In this document: piece by piece, positions 25,668 through 34,061 of the stretch
How positions within the stretch are numbered: the stretch's first letter is position 1
Layout: each line of letters begins with the position of its first letter
DNA from: Deltaproteobacteria bacterium
GTDB taxonomy: Bacteria; UBA10199; JADFYH01
Reading direction: 5' to 3'
Assembly: GCA_015233135.1 (NCBI GenBank)
Contig: JADFYH010000003.1
Span: 1-43,020 of the forward strand
DNA: 43,020 bases
The notes under the pieces: generated by a model
What the model was told of the DNA's origin: nothing
The model's database searches: none
The model's input: the letters and a program-made list of their open reading frames with translations, nothing else
Position numbers and translations under genes: made by a program

Positions 25668-26776
25668 ACCCAAATAGCCTCTTCCTCCAAGCCTGTCTTG
25701 GACAAAAAACCTCTCGTGCACCCGTTTGGATTATGCGTCAGGCAGGGCGCTATCTGCCGGAGTATCGTGCCATTCGATCCAAAACCACTTTTTTGGGATT
25801 ATGCAAAACCCCAGAACTTGCGGCAGAAGTCACTTTGCAGCCTGTCGACTATTTGGGTGTGGATGCAGCCATTATTTTCTCGGATATTCTTATTGTCCCC
25901 GAAGCAATGGGACAGGGACTAACTATCGAAGAAAAAATGGGGCCACGTTTGTTTCCGCTTATCCAAAGCTCGACTGATCTTAAAAAGCTGAGTATTCCTA
26001 AACCCGAAAAAGCCTACGATTATTTAGGGAAGGCAATTCGATTAGTACGGAAGCAGTTGGATGAAAGAAATATCACCCGCCCCCACACCCCATCCCCTCG
26101 AGGGAGGGGGGAGTATAAGGAGGAGGCAATTCCTCTTATTGGTTTTGCCGGATCTCCCTTCACTTTGATGGCGTACATGGTGGAAGGGCAGGGAACCAAA
26201 GATTTCAAACAGGTAAAAAAACTTCTCTACGAAAATAAAAAACTGGCGCATCAATTACTCCAAAAAGTCACTCGTGCGGTTATTGATTTGCTGAACTACC
26301 AAATTGAGTCGGGTGTTCAGGCCGTACAGATTTTTGATTCCTGGGGGGGTGTGCTTTCTGCCCCTGATTTTTTGGAGTTTTCTCTAGCCTATGTAGAAGA
26401 GGTGATTGCGGGGATTAAAAATAAGCGTGTTTCGTCGTCAGACATGATCCCCATCATTTTCTTTGCGAAAGGCACAGGGCAGTACCTCGAAAAAATAAAG
26501 AGCTGTGGCGCCAATGGAATCAGTCTTGATTGGACCGTCGATTTATCCTGGGCCCGAAAAATTTTGGGGAAGAAAATTGCTATTCAAGGGAATTTGGATC
26601 CGACCGTATTATTATCTCCTCCCAAAGTGATTCGAGAAGAAGTGGCCCAGGTATTATCGCAGCTTAATTCCAAACAGGCTTATATCTTTAATTTGGGGCA
26701 TGGAATTACACCGGACGTTTCTCCCGAAAATGCAAAATATTTGGTGAAGTGTGTAAAAGAAATAAGTTCAAAATAA
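25664..26776 (+). CDS. hemE: Uroporphyrinogen decarboxylase with an in-frame repeat insertion
   Basis: HemE decarboxylates uroporphyrinogen III to coproporphyrinogen III in heme synthesis. The protein has PVWIMRQAGRYLPEYRAIR near residue 20, DAAIIFSDILIVPEAMG, PLIGFAGSPFTLMAYMVEG and GNLDPTVLLSPP. It has 370 residues against the usual 340-355. The excess is a segment at about residues 138-155 containing RPHTPSPRGRGEYKEE, just before PLIGFAG. That segment is encoded by a C-rich/G-rich palindrome related to the intergenic hairpin repeats in this window. Whether the enzyme tolerates it is unknown, but the reading frame is kept and downstream motifs are intact. It overlaps the GDPD gene by 4 nt. 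Confidence 0.95.
   Translation: MNPNSLFLQACLGQKTSRAPVWIMRQAGRYLPEYRAIRSKTTFLGLCKTPELAAEVTLQPVDYLGVDAAIIFSDILIVPEAMGQGLTIEEKMGPRLFPLIQSSTDLKKLSIPKPEKAYDYLGKAIRLVRKQLDERNITRPHTPSPRGRGEYKEEAIPLIGFAGSPFTLMAYMVEGQGTKDFKQVKKLLYENKKLAHQLLQKVTRAVIDLLNYQIESGVQAVQIFDSWGGVLSAPDFLEFSLAYVEEVIAGIKNKRVSSSDMIPIIFFAKGTGQYLEKIKSCGANGISLDWTVDLSWARKILGKKIAIQGNLDPTVLLSPPKVIREEVAQVLSQLNSKQAYIFNLGHGITPDVSPENAKYLVKCVKEISSK
26077..26126. repeat. Palindromic repeat fragment inside hemE
   Basis: The sequence ACCCCATCCCCTCGAGGGAG is part of a C-rich/G-rich palindrome (CCCCTC/GAGGG). It closely resembles the right arms of the MITE-like elements (ACCCTCTCCCCTCAAGGGAG at about 5930-5949). It adds about 17 codons to hemE without breaking the frame, similar in principle to the protein-inserted palindromic elements of Rickettsia. 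Confidence 0.65.
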
Positions 26777-26777
26777 A

Positions 26778-26806
26778 TTAGCAACTTTTTTGACGCACTG
26801 CCGAAA
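26778..26806 (+). promoter_or_regulatory. Shared upstream motif / putative ECF-type promoter, copy C
   Basis: TTAGCAACTTTT, nine bases, TGCCGAAA, with AAC-N16-CG spacing as in copies A and B. It begins one base after the hemE stop codon. The start of orphan gene C is 58 nt after the CG. Confidence 0.6.
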
Positions 26807-26861
26807 ATAGTAGTGAGAGTTGTCGAGAGAAAAAAAGTAGGTGTTAAAAAAGGAGACTTTT

Positions 26862-27536
26862 ATGCCAGACAGTATTTGTTTGCATGATGTTGGTAATGGT
26901 GTTGATTCTGCTCTTTTGCATCAGGCATGGCGGGCAAATAGTGGCCCTTTTGCAAATCCAGGAACCGAGCAGATGCTCGAAAGGGATGAATATTTTAGAT
27001 ATTTGGATAGTTTTACTCATTTAGACCCTTCGCAAAAAGATCAAGCGTGGAATTTGTTTACAAGCAGGTTACAACCAAGAGAAAATGTTTTTTCAACTCA
27101 ATGGGGCCATTTAGCAGGATATACCCTGGGTAGTATTTGTCACATAGGCGTTCTGGAAGGGGCACCCGTACAGAGGGTGATCTCAGGTTTGGGTGCCCTG
27201 GGAGTACTGGTGGGTTTAGCCTTTTATGATCATTATTCTGAAACAAAAGATCTGCCCATGTCTTGGCAAGATCATGCGGTCTCTCTTGCCACATTATCCC
27301 TGGGTCATGCAGTGACTAATATTTTGGCGACTTGTGCTATTTATAGTTATTTTAGAATTACAAGAGTGGACAGTGGCTTTAAACTGCTGCCCTATTATAG
27401 TCCACTTTTAGGACAACATGAAGTTGTTGCACCCTTAGGCTCATTTGTGGCTGGAGCAATTTCTGGGCAATTATTAACTGGGCTAGGATTGCATCGATAT
27501 TTAGGCAATCCCTTGCTGCGGTGGATGTTGCATTAG
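26862..27536 (+). CDS. Orphan protein C, putative membrane protein
   Basis: I do not recognise this 224-residue protein. Residues 1-75 are soluble and acidic. Hydrophobic Gly-rich segments lie at about 81-98, 106-121, 139-163 and 188-210, suggesting four membrane helices or a pore-like bundle. There is no signal peptide. ATG 26862 has AGGAG (26851-26855). A GTG at 26841 is in frame but lies before that site, so I reject it. The gene sits between hemE and hemN under the same motif as orphan genes A and B, so it is probably not part of heme synthesis but an independent insertion into that cluster. Confidence 0.7.
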   Translation: MPDSICLHDVGNGVDSALLHQAWRANSGPFANPGTEQMLERDEYFRYLDSFTHLDPSQKDQAWNLFTSRLQPRENVFSTQWGHLAGYTLGSICHIGVLEGAPVQRVISGLGALGVLVGLAFYDHYSETKDLPMSWQDHAVSLATLSLGHAVTNILATCAIYSYFRITRVDSGFKLLPYYSPLLGQHEVVAPLGSFVAGAISGQLLTGLGLHRYLGNPLLRWMLH

Positions 27537-27578
27537 AGCCGAATGGGCCAATTCTTATTTAAAAATAATAGGGAACGA

Positions 27579-28961
27579 ATGATTTCCAAAATTAATCTTG
27601 AGGTTCTCAAGCGTTACGACAAGCCCGGGCCGCGTTATACCAGCTATCCTACGGCTCCCAAGTTTTCCAAAGATTTTGGCCCGGCGCAATTTGAAGAGGA
27701 GCTTCGGCAAAGCAATAAAAAAAATCAGGGGCCACTCTCTCTCTATTTTCACATCCCCTTTTGTGACACCCTCTGTTACTTTTGTGGTTGCACCATGATG
27801 GTGACGCATGAGCGTCAAAAGATTGCCGATTATCTCACTTACCTCGAAAAAGAAATTCAACTCGTCACAAAACATGTCTCTAAAAATCGCCCTGTCTATC
27901 AATTGCATTGGGGCGGGGGAACGCCTACTTATCTTAATCCCGACGAAATTCGTCATTTAGGTTCACTCATTCAAAACCATTTTAATTTTGATCAAAAAGA
28001 ACTGGAAGCCAGTTCTGAGATTGATCCACGCGATCTCACACGGGATCACATTGTGGCACTTAAAGAAGCCGGCTTTAATCGTTTGTCCATGGGTGTCCAA
28101 GATTTCGAAGAGAGGGTACAGAAAGCAGTGAACCGTCTACAGCCGGAGAGTGTTACTCGTGCTGCAGTAGACTGGGGTAGGGAACTGGGATTTCACAGTA
28201 TTAATCTGGATCTTATTTATGGATTGCCCTTTCAGACCTTGCAGGGCTTTGAAAAAACGCTCGATAAAATTATTGAAATCAATCCCGATCGTTTGGCCAT
28301 TTTTAATTATGCGCATGTGCCCTGGTTGAAGAAGCACATGAATCTTATCAAGGCCGAAGATCTTCCTACGCCCGATCAAAAATTAATGATTCTCAAAATG
28401 ACCATCGAAAAACTGCAAGCCGCGGGGTATCAATATATTGGAATGGACCACTTTGCAAAACCCACAGATGAACTGGCGATTGCGCAAAAAAACAAAACTC
28501 TCTTCCGCAATTTTCAGGGCTATTCTACCAAGGCTGGAACCGAAGTCTATGCGATGGGTATGAGCGCGATTAGTCAATTGAATGAGGTCTATGCGCAAAA
28601 TGCAAAGACATTGCCTGAATATTATCAGGCCATCTCGGAAGGTCATTTTGCGACCTCTGTGGGTTATCGCATGAACCGAGACGATCACATCCGAAAAAAA
28701 GTGATCATGACTTTGATGTGTGATTTTGAGCTGGATGAAAAAGAAATTGAGAAAGAGTTTAACATTTCTTTTGAAAATTATTTCGCCGAAAGTCTTCCCA
28801 AACTTGCTGAATTTATCAACGATGGTTTTGTGATCCGAAAAGATAAAAAGATTTTCGTTGAAGGAATGGGGCGCTTGCTGATTCGAAACATTGTGATGGT
28901 TTTTGATGCTTACCTGGGTGAGATGATGAAAGAAAAACCTGTGTTTTCCAGGACAGTGTAA
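27579..28961 (+). CDS. hemN: Oxygen-independent coproporphyrinogen III oxidase HemN
   Basis: HemN is a radical-SAM enzyme that converts coproporphyrinogen III to protoporphyrinogen IX without oxygen. The 460-residue protein has the N-terminal GPRYTSYPTAP and the [4Fe-4S] motif C62-x3-C66-x2-C69 with C71. It also has HWGGGTPTYLNPDEI near residues 107-121 and MGVQDFEERVQKAVNRLQP. These features identify true HemN rather than HemW. I chose ATG 27579 with AGGGA just upstream. ATG 27543 is in frame but adds 12 non-conserved residues. hemH follows after one nucleotide. Confidence 0.95.
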   Translation: MISKINLEVLKRYDKPGPRYTSYPTAPKFSKDFGPAQFEEELRQSNKKNQGPLSLYFHIPFCDTLCYFCGCTMMVTHERQKIADYLTYLEKEIQLVTKHVSKNRPVYQLHWGGGTPTYLNPDEIRHLGSLIQNHFNFDQKELEASSEIDPRDLTRDHIVALKEAGFNRLSMGVQDFEERVQKAVNRLQPESVTRAAVDWGRELGFHSINLDLIYGLPFQTLQGFEKTLDKIIEINPDRLAIFNYAHVPWLKKHMNLIKAEDLPTPDQKLMILKMTIEKLQAAGYQYIGMDHFAKPTDELAIAQKNKTLFRNFQGYSTKAGTEVYAMGMSAISQLNEVYAQNAKTLPEYYQAISEGHFATSVGYRMNRDDHIRKKVIMTLMCDFELDEKEIEKEFNISFENYFAESLPKLAEFINDGFVIRKDKKIFVEGMGRLLIRNIVMVFDAYLGEMMKEKPVFSRTV

Positions 28962-28962
28962 G

Positions 28963-29943
28963 ATGCAAAAAATTGGCGTGGTTCTTTTTAATCTTGGTGG
29001 TCCTCACAATTTAGCGGCCGTTCAACCTTTTTTATATAATCTTTTTTTAGATCCCAATATTTTTACTTTTCCTTTGGCTTCTTTAGTTCGCAAGCCTCTA
29101 GCCAGATTTATATCTTCTCGACGTGCAAAAAAAAGTAGTCCGTATTTTGAGTACATGGGGGGGAAATCTCCGATTATCGATTTGACGTTGGATCAGGCGA
29201 GGGAGTTGGAAAGGAGATTGAACAAAGGACCTCACACACAATTCAAAGTCGTTGTTGCCATGCGCTATTGGTATCCGCTCACCCAAAATGCCTTGAGTAT
29301 TTTAAGGCGTGAAGGAATTCAAAAAGTCATCCTGCTGCCTCTTTATCCTCACTATTCCTATACGACTACCCGATCTAGCGAACGTGAATGGGAACTCCAA
29401 TGTAAAAAAATGAAGATGAAATTTGAGGAAGAAAAATGGGTGAAAGATTATCACGATCATCCTCTTTATATCCAATCCTCGGCCGCTAGGATACGAGAAG
29501 GCTTAGGGCGCTTTCCAGAAGCTGTGCGAAGCCAGGTGCATCTTCTGTTTAGTGCCCATGGGGTGCCTGTAAAAGAAATAAAGGCGGGAGATCCTTACGA
29601 AGACCAAATTTTGAAATCAAAAGAATTGGTTTTGCGAGAATTGAATCTTCCCAACTCTCACAGCCTTTCTTATCAAAGTAAGGTAGGGCCATTAAAATGG
29701 TTGGAACCCAAGACCGTCCGAACTTTAGAAAAACTGATATTAGAGCAGGGCAAGAAATATATCCTCGCCATTCCCATCAGTTTTGTTTCCGATCACTCCG
29801 AAACTTTATATGAGTTGAAAAAATTGTATGGAGACATGGCAAAAGAGTGGGGTGGAACACAATACGAGCTGATGCCGGCCTTGAATACTCAGGAAAAGTT
29901 TATAGAGTGTTTGAAGGATAGAGTCACTGCCTTAACAATTTAG
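28963..29943 (+). CDS. hemH: Ferrochelatase
   Basis: HemH inserts Fe2+ into protoporphyrin IX, the last step of heme synthesis. The 326-residue protein starts GVVLFNLGGPHNLAAVQPFL, has LLPLYPHYSYTT near residues 125-136, the metal-binding HGVP motif (LLFSAHGVPVKEI, about residues 197-209) with its catalytic His, and the conserved Glu in FVSDHSETLYE near residues 273-283. It is translated right after hemN. Protoporphyrinogen oxidase is not in the window. Confidence 0.95.
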   Translation: MQKIGVVLFNLGGPHNLAAVQPFLYNLFLDPNIFTFPLASLVRKPLARFISSRRAKKSSPYFEYMGGKSPIIDLTLDQARELERRLNKGPHTQFKVVVAMRYWYPLTQNALSILRREGIQKVILLPLYPHYSYTTTRSSEREWELQCKKMKMKFEEEKWVKDYHDHPLYIQSSAARIREGLGRFPEAVRSQVHLLFSAHGVPVKEIKAGDPYEDQILKSKELVLRELNLPNSHSLSYQSKVGPLKWLEPKTVRTLEKLILEQGKKYILAIPISFVSDHSETLYELKKLYGDMAKEWGGTQYELMPALNTQEKFIECLKDRVTALTI

Positions 29944-29957
29944 GACAGGTTTAACTT

Positions 29958-30230
29958 ATGAGGATCCCCCTGCTTGATCAACTAGGGCTGTTGGCTTCCA
30001 TTGCTCTTCCTATTTTTAATATTCCTCTCATGCTGCGTTTGATCCAGCGCAAATCTTCCGATGATCTAAGCTTGGCCTGGGTTTTAGGTGTTTTCTTTTG
30101 TTTGCTTTTTATGCTACCTGCAGGGCTAAGATCTGTGGATGAGGTGTTTAGAGTTTTTTCAATCCTCAATCTTATTATGTTTTCTGGAGTTACCTATCTG
30201 GCTTTGTATTATCGAATGAAAAAGAGATAA
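29958..30230 (+). CDS. PQ-loop/SemiSWEET-like small membrane protein
   Basis: A 90-residue protein with three predicted transmembrane helices (about residues 8-25, 40-58 and 67-84). It has the pattern NIPLMLRLIQRKSSDDLSL after helix 1, which resembles the PQ-loop repeat of SemiSWEET sugar transporters. The typical Pro-Gln is Pro-Leu here. SemiSWEETs work as homodimers, so a single three-helix unit is complete. It lies 14 nt after hemH and may be co-transcribed, but a link to heme is not implied by family knowledge. Confidence 0.7.
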   Translation: MRIPLLDQLGLLASIALPIFNIPLMLRLIQRKSSDDLSLAWVLGVFFCLLFMLPAGLRSVDEVFRVFSILNLIMFSGVTYLALYYRMKKR

Positions 30231-30275
30231 GGCCTTTTGGGTTGAATTTTTGGGCTAAATTACTAGAGGGCCAGC

Positions 30276-30629
30276 ATGCCGGAGAAAAACTTACCAGACA
30301 TTCCAAAAAATCCTGGCGATTGGGAATCCGATTATGATTCGGAGGTGGCCATTGAGGAAGAAATTCGGGTCTCCAAACCTAAAATGTATTGTGTGATTTT
30401 ACTCAATGATGATTTTACCCCTATGGAGTTTGTTGTTTGGCTCATTCGAACTGTATTCCATAAAAATATAGAAGAAGCCACCCGTTTGATGATGGATGTA
30501 CATCAGAAAGGCAGGGGGATTTGTGGCGTATTCAGTTATGATGTTGCTCGAACCAAAGTAGCTCAAGTGAAACAGCTTGCTCAGAAGAGCGATTATCCTT
30601 TGGAGTGTGTAATGGAAGCTGTTGTCTGA
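30276..30629 (+). CDS. clpS: ClpS, adaptor of the ClpAP protease
   Basis: ClpS delivers N-degron substrates to ClpAP. The 117-residue protein has a flexible acidic N-terminus of about 30 residues, then the core YCVILLNDDFTPMEFVVWL (about residues 38-56), with the binding-pocket Asn-Asp-Asp and Met residues. It continues with DVHQKGRGICGVFSYDVA and ends as ClpS proteins do. GAGGG precedes the ATG. No clpA is adjacent in the window. Confidence 0.94.
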   Translation: MPEKNLPDIPKNPGDWESDYDSEVAIEEEIRVSKPKMYCVILLNDDFTPMEFVVWLIRTVFHKNIEEATRLMMDVHQKGRGICGVFSYDVARTKVAQVKQLAQKSDYPLECVMEAVV

Positions 30630-30660
30630 ATTGAACAAAAATTTCTTTGTCGTTAATCTT

Positions 30661-30689
30661 TTGACAAGATAAAAGCCGCTTGCTAACCC
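30661..30689 (+). promoter_or_regulatory. Putative mqnD promoter (near-leaderless)
   Basis: A perfect -35 TTGACA (30661-30666), a 17-nt spacer and a weak -10 TAACCC (30684-30689). The ATG at 30698 lies 8 nt later. A TTG at 30680, the start of the longest frame, falls between the -35 and -10, which argues for ATG 30698. Confidence 0.45.
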
Positions 30690-30697
30690 CGCCGGAT

Positions 30698-31549
30698 ATG
30701 GAAAATAACCAAAGACTGATTCATCTTGCCCACAGTCCCGATCCCGACGATGCCTTTATGTTTTGGGCCTTGGCTAAAAATAAATTCGACACTTCCCCCT
30801 ATCGTTTTGCGCATATTCTTTCTGACATCCAGACCTTGAATGAAAGGGCCATGGAAGGACAATACGAGGTGACGGCCATTTCTTTTTATGCCTTTCCTTA
30901 TGTCTCTGACAAATACGCCCTGCTTTCCAGCGGTTGCAGCATGGGGGACAACTATGGACCTATGCTGATTTGCCCTCAGAAAAATTTATCAAAAAAACTT
31001 TCCGAGATGAAAATTGCCATTCCCGGTAAAAAAACTTCGGCCTATTTGGCGCTACAATTGTATTGGGGGGGTACAGGGGGGATTTTGGACGTTTCGGTCG
31101 AAGCCTTTGATGAAATTCCTCGCCTGGTTGCCGAAGGCAGGTATGATGCGGGTTTGATCATCCATGAAGGGCAGTTGACTTATCAAAAAGAAGGTTTAAG
31201 TTTGTACGTCGATGTGGGAAAATGGTGGTTTGAAAAACACCAACTTCCACTTCCCCTGGGTGCTAATGTGGTTCGTCGCGATTTGGGCGAGGCCGCCATG
31301 AAAGATCTTTCCCGCCTATTAAAAAAGAGCATACAACTGAGTTTGGAACATCGCCAAGAAGCGGTGGAATATGCCCTGCAGTTTGGGCGTGGCCTCGATT
31401 TGAATCTTGCCGATCGTTTTATTGGAATGTATGTGAATGAGTTGACGGTTGATTATGGTGAAAGAGGGCGCAAGGCTTTGGAGGTTTTTTTCGCGGAAGC
31501 TCATCAAGCGGGATTAATCCCAAAGGTGAAGCTTGAGTTTGTGGATTAG
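30698..31549 (+). CDS. mqnD: 1,4-dihydroxy-6-naphthoate synthase MqnD
   Basis: MqnD converts cyclic dehypoxanthinyl futalosine to 1,4-dihydroxy-6-naphthoate in futalosine menaquinone synthesis. The 283-residue protein has the family signature AHSPDPDDAFMFWAL near the N-terminus, then VTAISFYAFPYV and GDNYGPMLI (about residues 86-94), and a periplasmic-binding-protein-like fold with IHEGQLTY near residues 162-169. These favour MqnD over the related MqnA. I chose ATG 30698, since a TTG at 30680 would lie inside the promoter. Confidence 0.92.
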   Translation: MENNQRLIHLAHSPDPDDAFMFWALAKNKFDTSPYRFAHILSDIQTLNERAMEGQYEVTAISFYAFPYVSDKYALLSSGCSMGDNYGPMLICPQKNLSKKLSEMKIAIPGKKTSAYLALQLYWGGTGGILDVSVEAFDEIPRLVAEGRYDAGLIIHEGQLTYQKEGLSLYVDVGKWWFEKHQLPLPLGANVVRRDLGEAAMKDLSRLLKKSIQLSLEHRQEAVEYALQFGRGLDLNLADRFIGMYVNELTVDYGERGRKALEVFFAEAHQAGLIPKVKLEFVD

Positions 31550-31571
31550 ACATTTTTTTTAGACGAGGGTC

Positions 31572-31600
31572 TTGCAAAAAATGAGATGTTACTCTATAGC
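31572..31600 (+). promoter_or_regulatory. Promoter of the ferredoxin gene
   Basis: -35 TTGCAA (31572-31577), 17-nt spacer, -10 TATAGC (31595-31600). The hairpin AGCGC/GCGCT lies at the expected transcription start. The ATG is 50 nt downstream with CAGGAGATGAG before it. Confidence 0.6.
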
Positions 31601-31650
31601 GCTACGCGCTTGAAATTTACGAAACCCCTATTATTTACAGGAGATGAGTC

Positions 31651-31881
31651 ATGGCTGATAAAAATGACAAAGTAGAAGGACAACCCCAAGGAAAATTTTA
31701 TGTCGATAGTCAGTGTATCGATTGCAACCTTTGCCGAGAAACGGCGCCTGATAATTTTAAACGTAACGATGACAAGGGTTTTTCTTTTGTTTACAAACAG
31801 CCCACAACTCCAGAGCAGGAGAAGCTTTGCCAGGAGGCCTTGGAGGCTTGCCCTGTAGAGGCTATCGGAAGCGACGCTTAA
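31651..31881 (+). CDS. Single-cluster [4Fe-4S] ferredoxin
   Basis: A 76-residue soluble electron carrier. C22, C25 and C28 (CIDCNLC) with C67 in LEACPVEAI form one [4Fe-4S] site. C60 is extra. The pattern CRETAPDNFKRN matches monocluster ferredoxins. It has its own promoter and a good ribosome-binding site. The partner enzyme is unknown, but nearby MqnE and QueG both need low-potential electrons. It overlaps the convergent lipoprotein gene by TTAA at 31878-31881. Confidence 0.9.
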   Translation: MADKNDKVEGQPQGKFYVDSQCIDCNLCRETAPDNFKRNDDKGFSFVYKQPTTPEQEKLCQEALEACPVEAIGSDA

Positions 31882-32351
31882 TTCAAACTGGCTTCTTGAT
31901 TGATGAGGATTTCGAGATTTTGATCCCCTACCTTCGCAGGGTTCTTTTTATAAACGCCCTCGAGGTCCCCTTTTTTTGCAAGGGGGCTCCCACTTCGCGA
32001 AAGCCGAGCCACCACATTTATTTGGTCTTTAAACTGATTCTCTGGGAACAGTACGTCTTGCTCGCTTATTTCAAACTTTACTGGAAACAGCACGGGGCTT
32101 ATCTTTTTAATTACCAGAGGGGGAGTTTCCCTCAAATAGGCTGGATGAGATTCAGGGGCACTTTCGGGCCCCTCTTTTTTTAAGGCCTTAAAGACAAAAA
32201 TGTAAAGGGTGTCGGAGGGCCCACCTTTGTTGGCGTAGGCGGGTGTAATGTTCACGACGCCTCGAATGATCTTAGGCTTACTTTCTGCCGAGCAGCTTCC
32301 TATAACAAGAGTGAGAATAAAAAATAAAACTAACTTAATAATTTCTTTCAT
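31878..32351 (-). CDS. Lipoprotein resembling the CcmI/CycH C-terminal domain
   Basis: A 157-residue protein with a lipoprotein signal peptide: LVIGSC is a lipobox and C20 is the lipidated residue. The mature part has the order of motifs seen in the periplasmic C-terminal domain of the cytochrome c maturation factor CcmI/CycH: GVVNITPAYANK, DTLYIFVFKA, FPVKFEISEQDVLFP, VVARLSRSGSPLAKKGDLEG. In CcmI this domain binds apocytochrome c. Here it stands alone without the TPR and membrane parts and with no ccm genes in the window. The assignment is by eye and moderate. Confidence 0.7.
   Translation of the reverse strand: MKEIIKLVLFFILTLVIGSCSAESKPKIIRGVVNITPAYANKGGPSDTLYIFVFKALKKEGPESAPESHPAYLRETPPLVIKKISPVLFPVKFEISEQDVLFPENQFKDQINVVARLSRSGSPLAKKGDLEGVYKKNPAKVGDQNLEILINQEASLN
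32154..32181 (+). terminator. Terminator embedded antisense in the lipoprotein gene
   Basis: On the plus strand AGGGGC pairs with GCCCCT (loop of 8), followed by CTTTTTTTT. It would end the rightward ferredoxin transcript about 275 nt past its stop, giving a long 3' region antisense to the lipoprotein gene. It could also be chance, since it overlaps coding sequence. Confidence 0.45.
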
Positions 32352-32418
32352 TACGTGAGTGAATTAATCCTAAGTTCGCAATGCTGACAACTGTTAACTG
32401 CCTACTGATGACTAAACC

Positions 32419-33525
32419 ATGGGTCAAGAAATCTCCCTCAAAATTGAAGCCCTTGCCTTTGAACTTGGTTTTTCCCAAGTGGCCTGGGCCCCTCTTGAAA
32501 AAAACTCTCAGGCTGCCAAACGTTTTAAACAGTGGCTCGAGGCCTCGTATCAAGGGGAAATGTCTTATTTGGAACGGGGACTTGAAAAACGGGAAGACCC
32601 CGAAAAAATTTTACCTGGAGCGAAAAGCATCCTTTGCTTAAGTTGGGGTTATTCTAAAAAAAAGCAGTTAAAGGGTAAAATTGAAAGCCCTTTTATTTCG
32701 CGTTATGCCTGGCAAGAAGATTATCATCTTATCCTTCAAAAAAAATTAAATTTGCTTCAAAAGCAGTTAGAACAATATTTTCCTCAGGCTCAATTTAGAT
32801 CCTATGTCGACACGGGGCAGGTAATGGAGAAGCATTGGGCCTCTCAAGCCGGACTAGGCTGGATAGGAAAGCATAGTAATTTAATCCATCCCAAACAGGG
32901 CTCTTATTTTTTCTTGGCTTCTATTTTGACAGACCTGCCTTCTGATTCTCTTGCAGGGCCTGTTTCCGATCATTGTGGAAACTGTCAAGCCTGCATCGAT
33001 ATCTGTCCCACCCGCGCCATTGTGGCACCTTATATGGTGGATGCACGTCTTTGCATTTCTTATCTGACCATCGAACTCAAAGGTCCCATCCCTCGCGAAT
33101 TACGGCCGCAAATCGGTGCTCATGTATTTGGTTGTGACGATTGCCAGGAGGTGTGCCCTTGGAACCGCAAGGCAAAATTACCCTTAGATTTTTTAAGATC
33201 TGCCTCAGTGGAGGAACTACATTTTTATTTAAAGTTAGATGCACAGGCCTTCAAAAAATATTTTAAAGAGTTGCCCATGCTGCGTCCAAAACGTCGGGGT
33301 TTTTTAAGAAATGTCTGTGTGGTGTTGGGAAATCTAAAGAAAAGGGAATCGGTCCCGCTGCTTATCCAAGCCTTGCAAGATGAAGAAGCCCTCATTCGAG
33401 GTCATGCGGTCTGGGCCTTGGGACAATATGCAGATTTAGAGATCCAAAAAGAACTGGAAAAAACTCTTCAAAAGGAAACGGATTTATGGGTAAGGGAGGA
33501 GATATGCCAAATTCTGAAAAAATAG
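32419..33525 (+). CDS. queG: Epoxyqueuosine reductase QueG
   Basis: QueG reduces epoxyqueuosine to queuosine in tRNA, using cobalamin and two [4Fe-4S] clusters. The 368-residue protein has the N-terminal motif [34 protein letters not shown] near residues 133-156 at the cofactor site, and the ferredoxin motifs [12 protein letters not shown] and [15 protein letters not shown]-terminal HEAT-like domain covers about residues 300-368 ([24 protein letters not shown]). The final 22 bases overlap folE, so both are co-transcribed. Confidence 0.95.
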   Translation: MGQEISLKIEALAFELGFSQVAWAPLEKNSQAAKRFKQWLEASYQGEMSYLERGLEKREDPEKILPGAKSILCLSWGYSKKKQLKGKIESPFISRYAWQEDYHLILQKKLNLLQKQLEQYFPQAQFRSYVDTGQVMEKHWASQAGLGWIGKHSNLIHPKQGSYFFLASILTDLPSDSLAGPVSDHCGNCQACIDICPTRAIVAPYMVDARLCISYLTIELKGPIPRELRPQIGAHVFGCDDCQEVCPWNRKAKLPLDFLRSASVEELHFYLKLDAQAFKKYFKELPMLRPKRRGFLRNVCVVLGNLKKRESVPLLIQALQDEEALIRGHAVWALGQYADLEIQKELEKTLQKETDLWVREEICQILKK

Positions 33526-34061
33526 CTTCTTTAGTGCGTCAACTGCTCCAAGAATTAGGAGAAGACCCCGATCGTGAGGGGCTTCAAAAAACTCCTCTTC
33601 GCGTTGCAAAATCGTTACAATTTCTTACTAAAGGTTATCAAGAAGATCCCAAAGAAATTATTCATGCCGCCAAATTTACCGAAAAATATTCCGAAATTAT
33701 TTTGGTGAAAGATATTGCGCTTTATACCCTGTGCGAACATCACCTGCTTCCCTTTTGGGGGCATGTGCATGTGGGTTATATCCCACGGGATAAAATCATC
33801 GGCTTATCCAAAGTAGCACGCCTGGTGGAGGTGTTTGCGCGAAGGCTGCAGGTTCAAGAACGCTTGACGACACAAATTGCAGAAAATTTACAACGAGAAC
33901 TCAAACCGTTGGGGGTGGCCGTGGTGATTGAAGCCGAACATTTGTGTATGCAAATGCGAGGGGTTCAAAAGCGGGGTGCAAAAGCAGTGACCTCTGCGAT
34001 GCTGGGAGCCTTTGAATCCAAGCTGGCGACCCGGCAAGAGTTTATGCATTTGATAAAATAA
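33504..34061 (+). CDS. folE: GTP cyclohydrolase I
   Basis: FolE converts GTP to dihydroneopterin triphosphate, precursor of folate and, through QueD/E/C, of queuosine. The 185-residue protein has [18 protein letters not shown] with zinc ligands C77 and H80, the third ligand C148 in HLCMQMRGV, and [12 protein letters not shown] chose ATG 33504, preceded by GGGAGGAG, over an in-frame ATG at 33486. Its pairing with queG fits a queuosine role. Its stop TAA shares two bases with the left end of the MITE-like copy 2. Confidence 0.95.
   Translation: MPNSEKIASLVRQLLQELGEDPDREGLQKTPLRVAKSLQFLTKGYQEDPKEIIHAAKFTEKYSEIILVKDIALYTLCEHHLLPFWGHVHVGYIPRDKIIGLSKVARLVEVFARRLQVQERLTTQIAENLQRELKPLGVAVVIEAEHLCMQMRGVQKRGAKAVTSAMLGAFESKLATRQEFMHLIK

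Noticed and set aside
26841-26861. GTG start at 26841 for orphan gene C
   Set aside because: The AGGAG ribosome-binding site at 26851-26855 lies downstream of it and points to ATG 26862.
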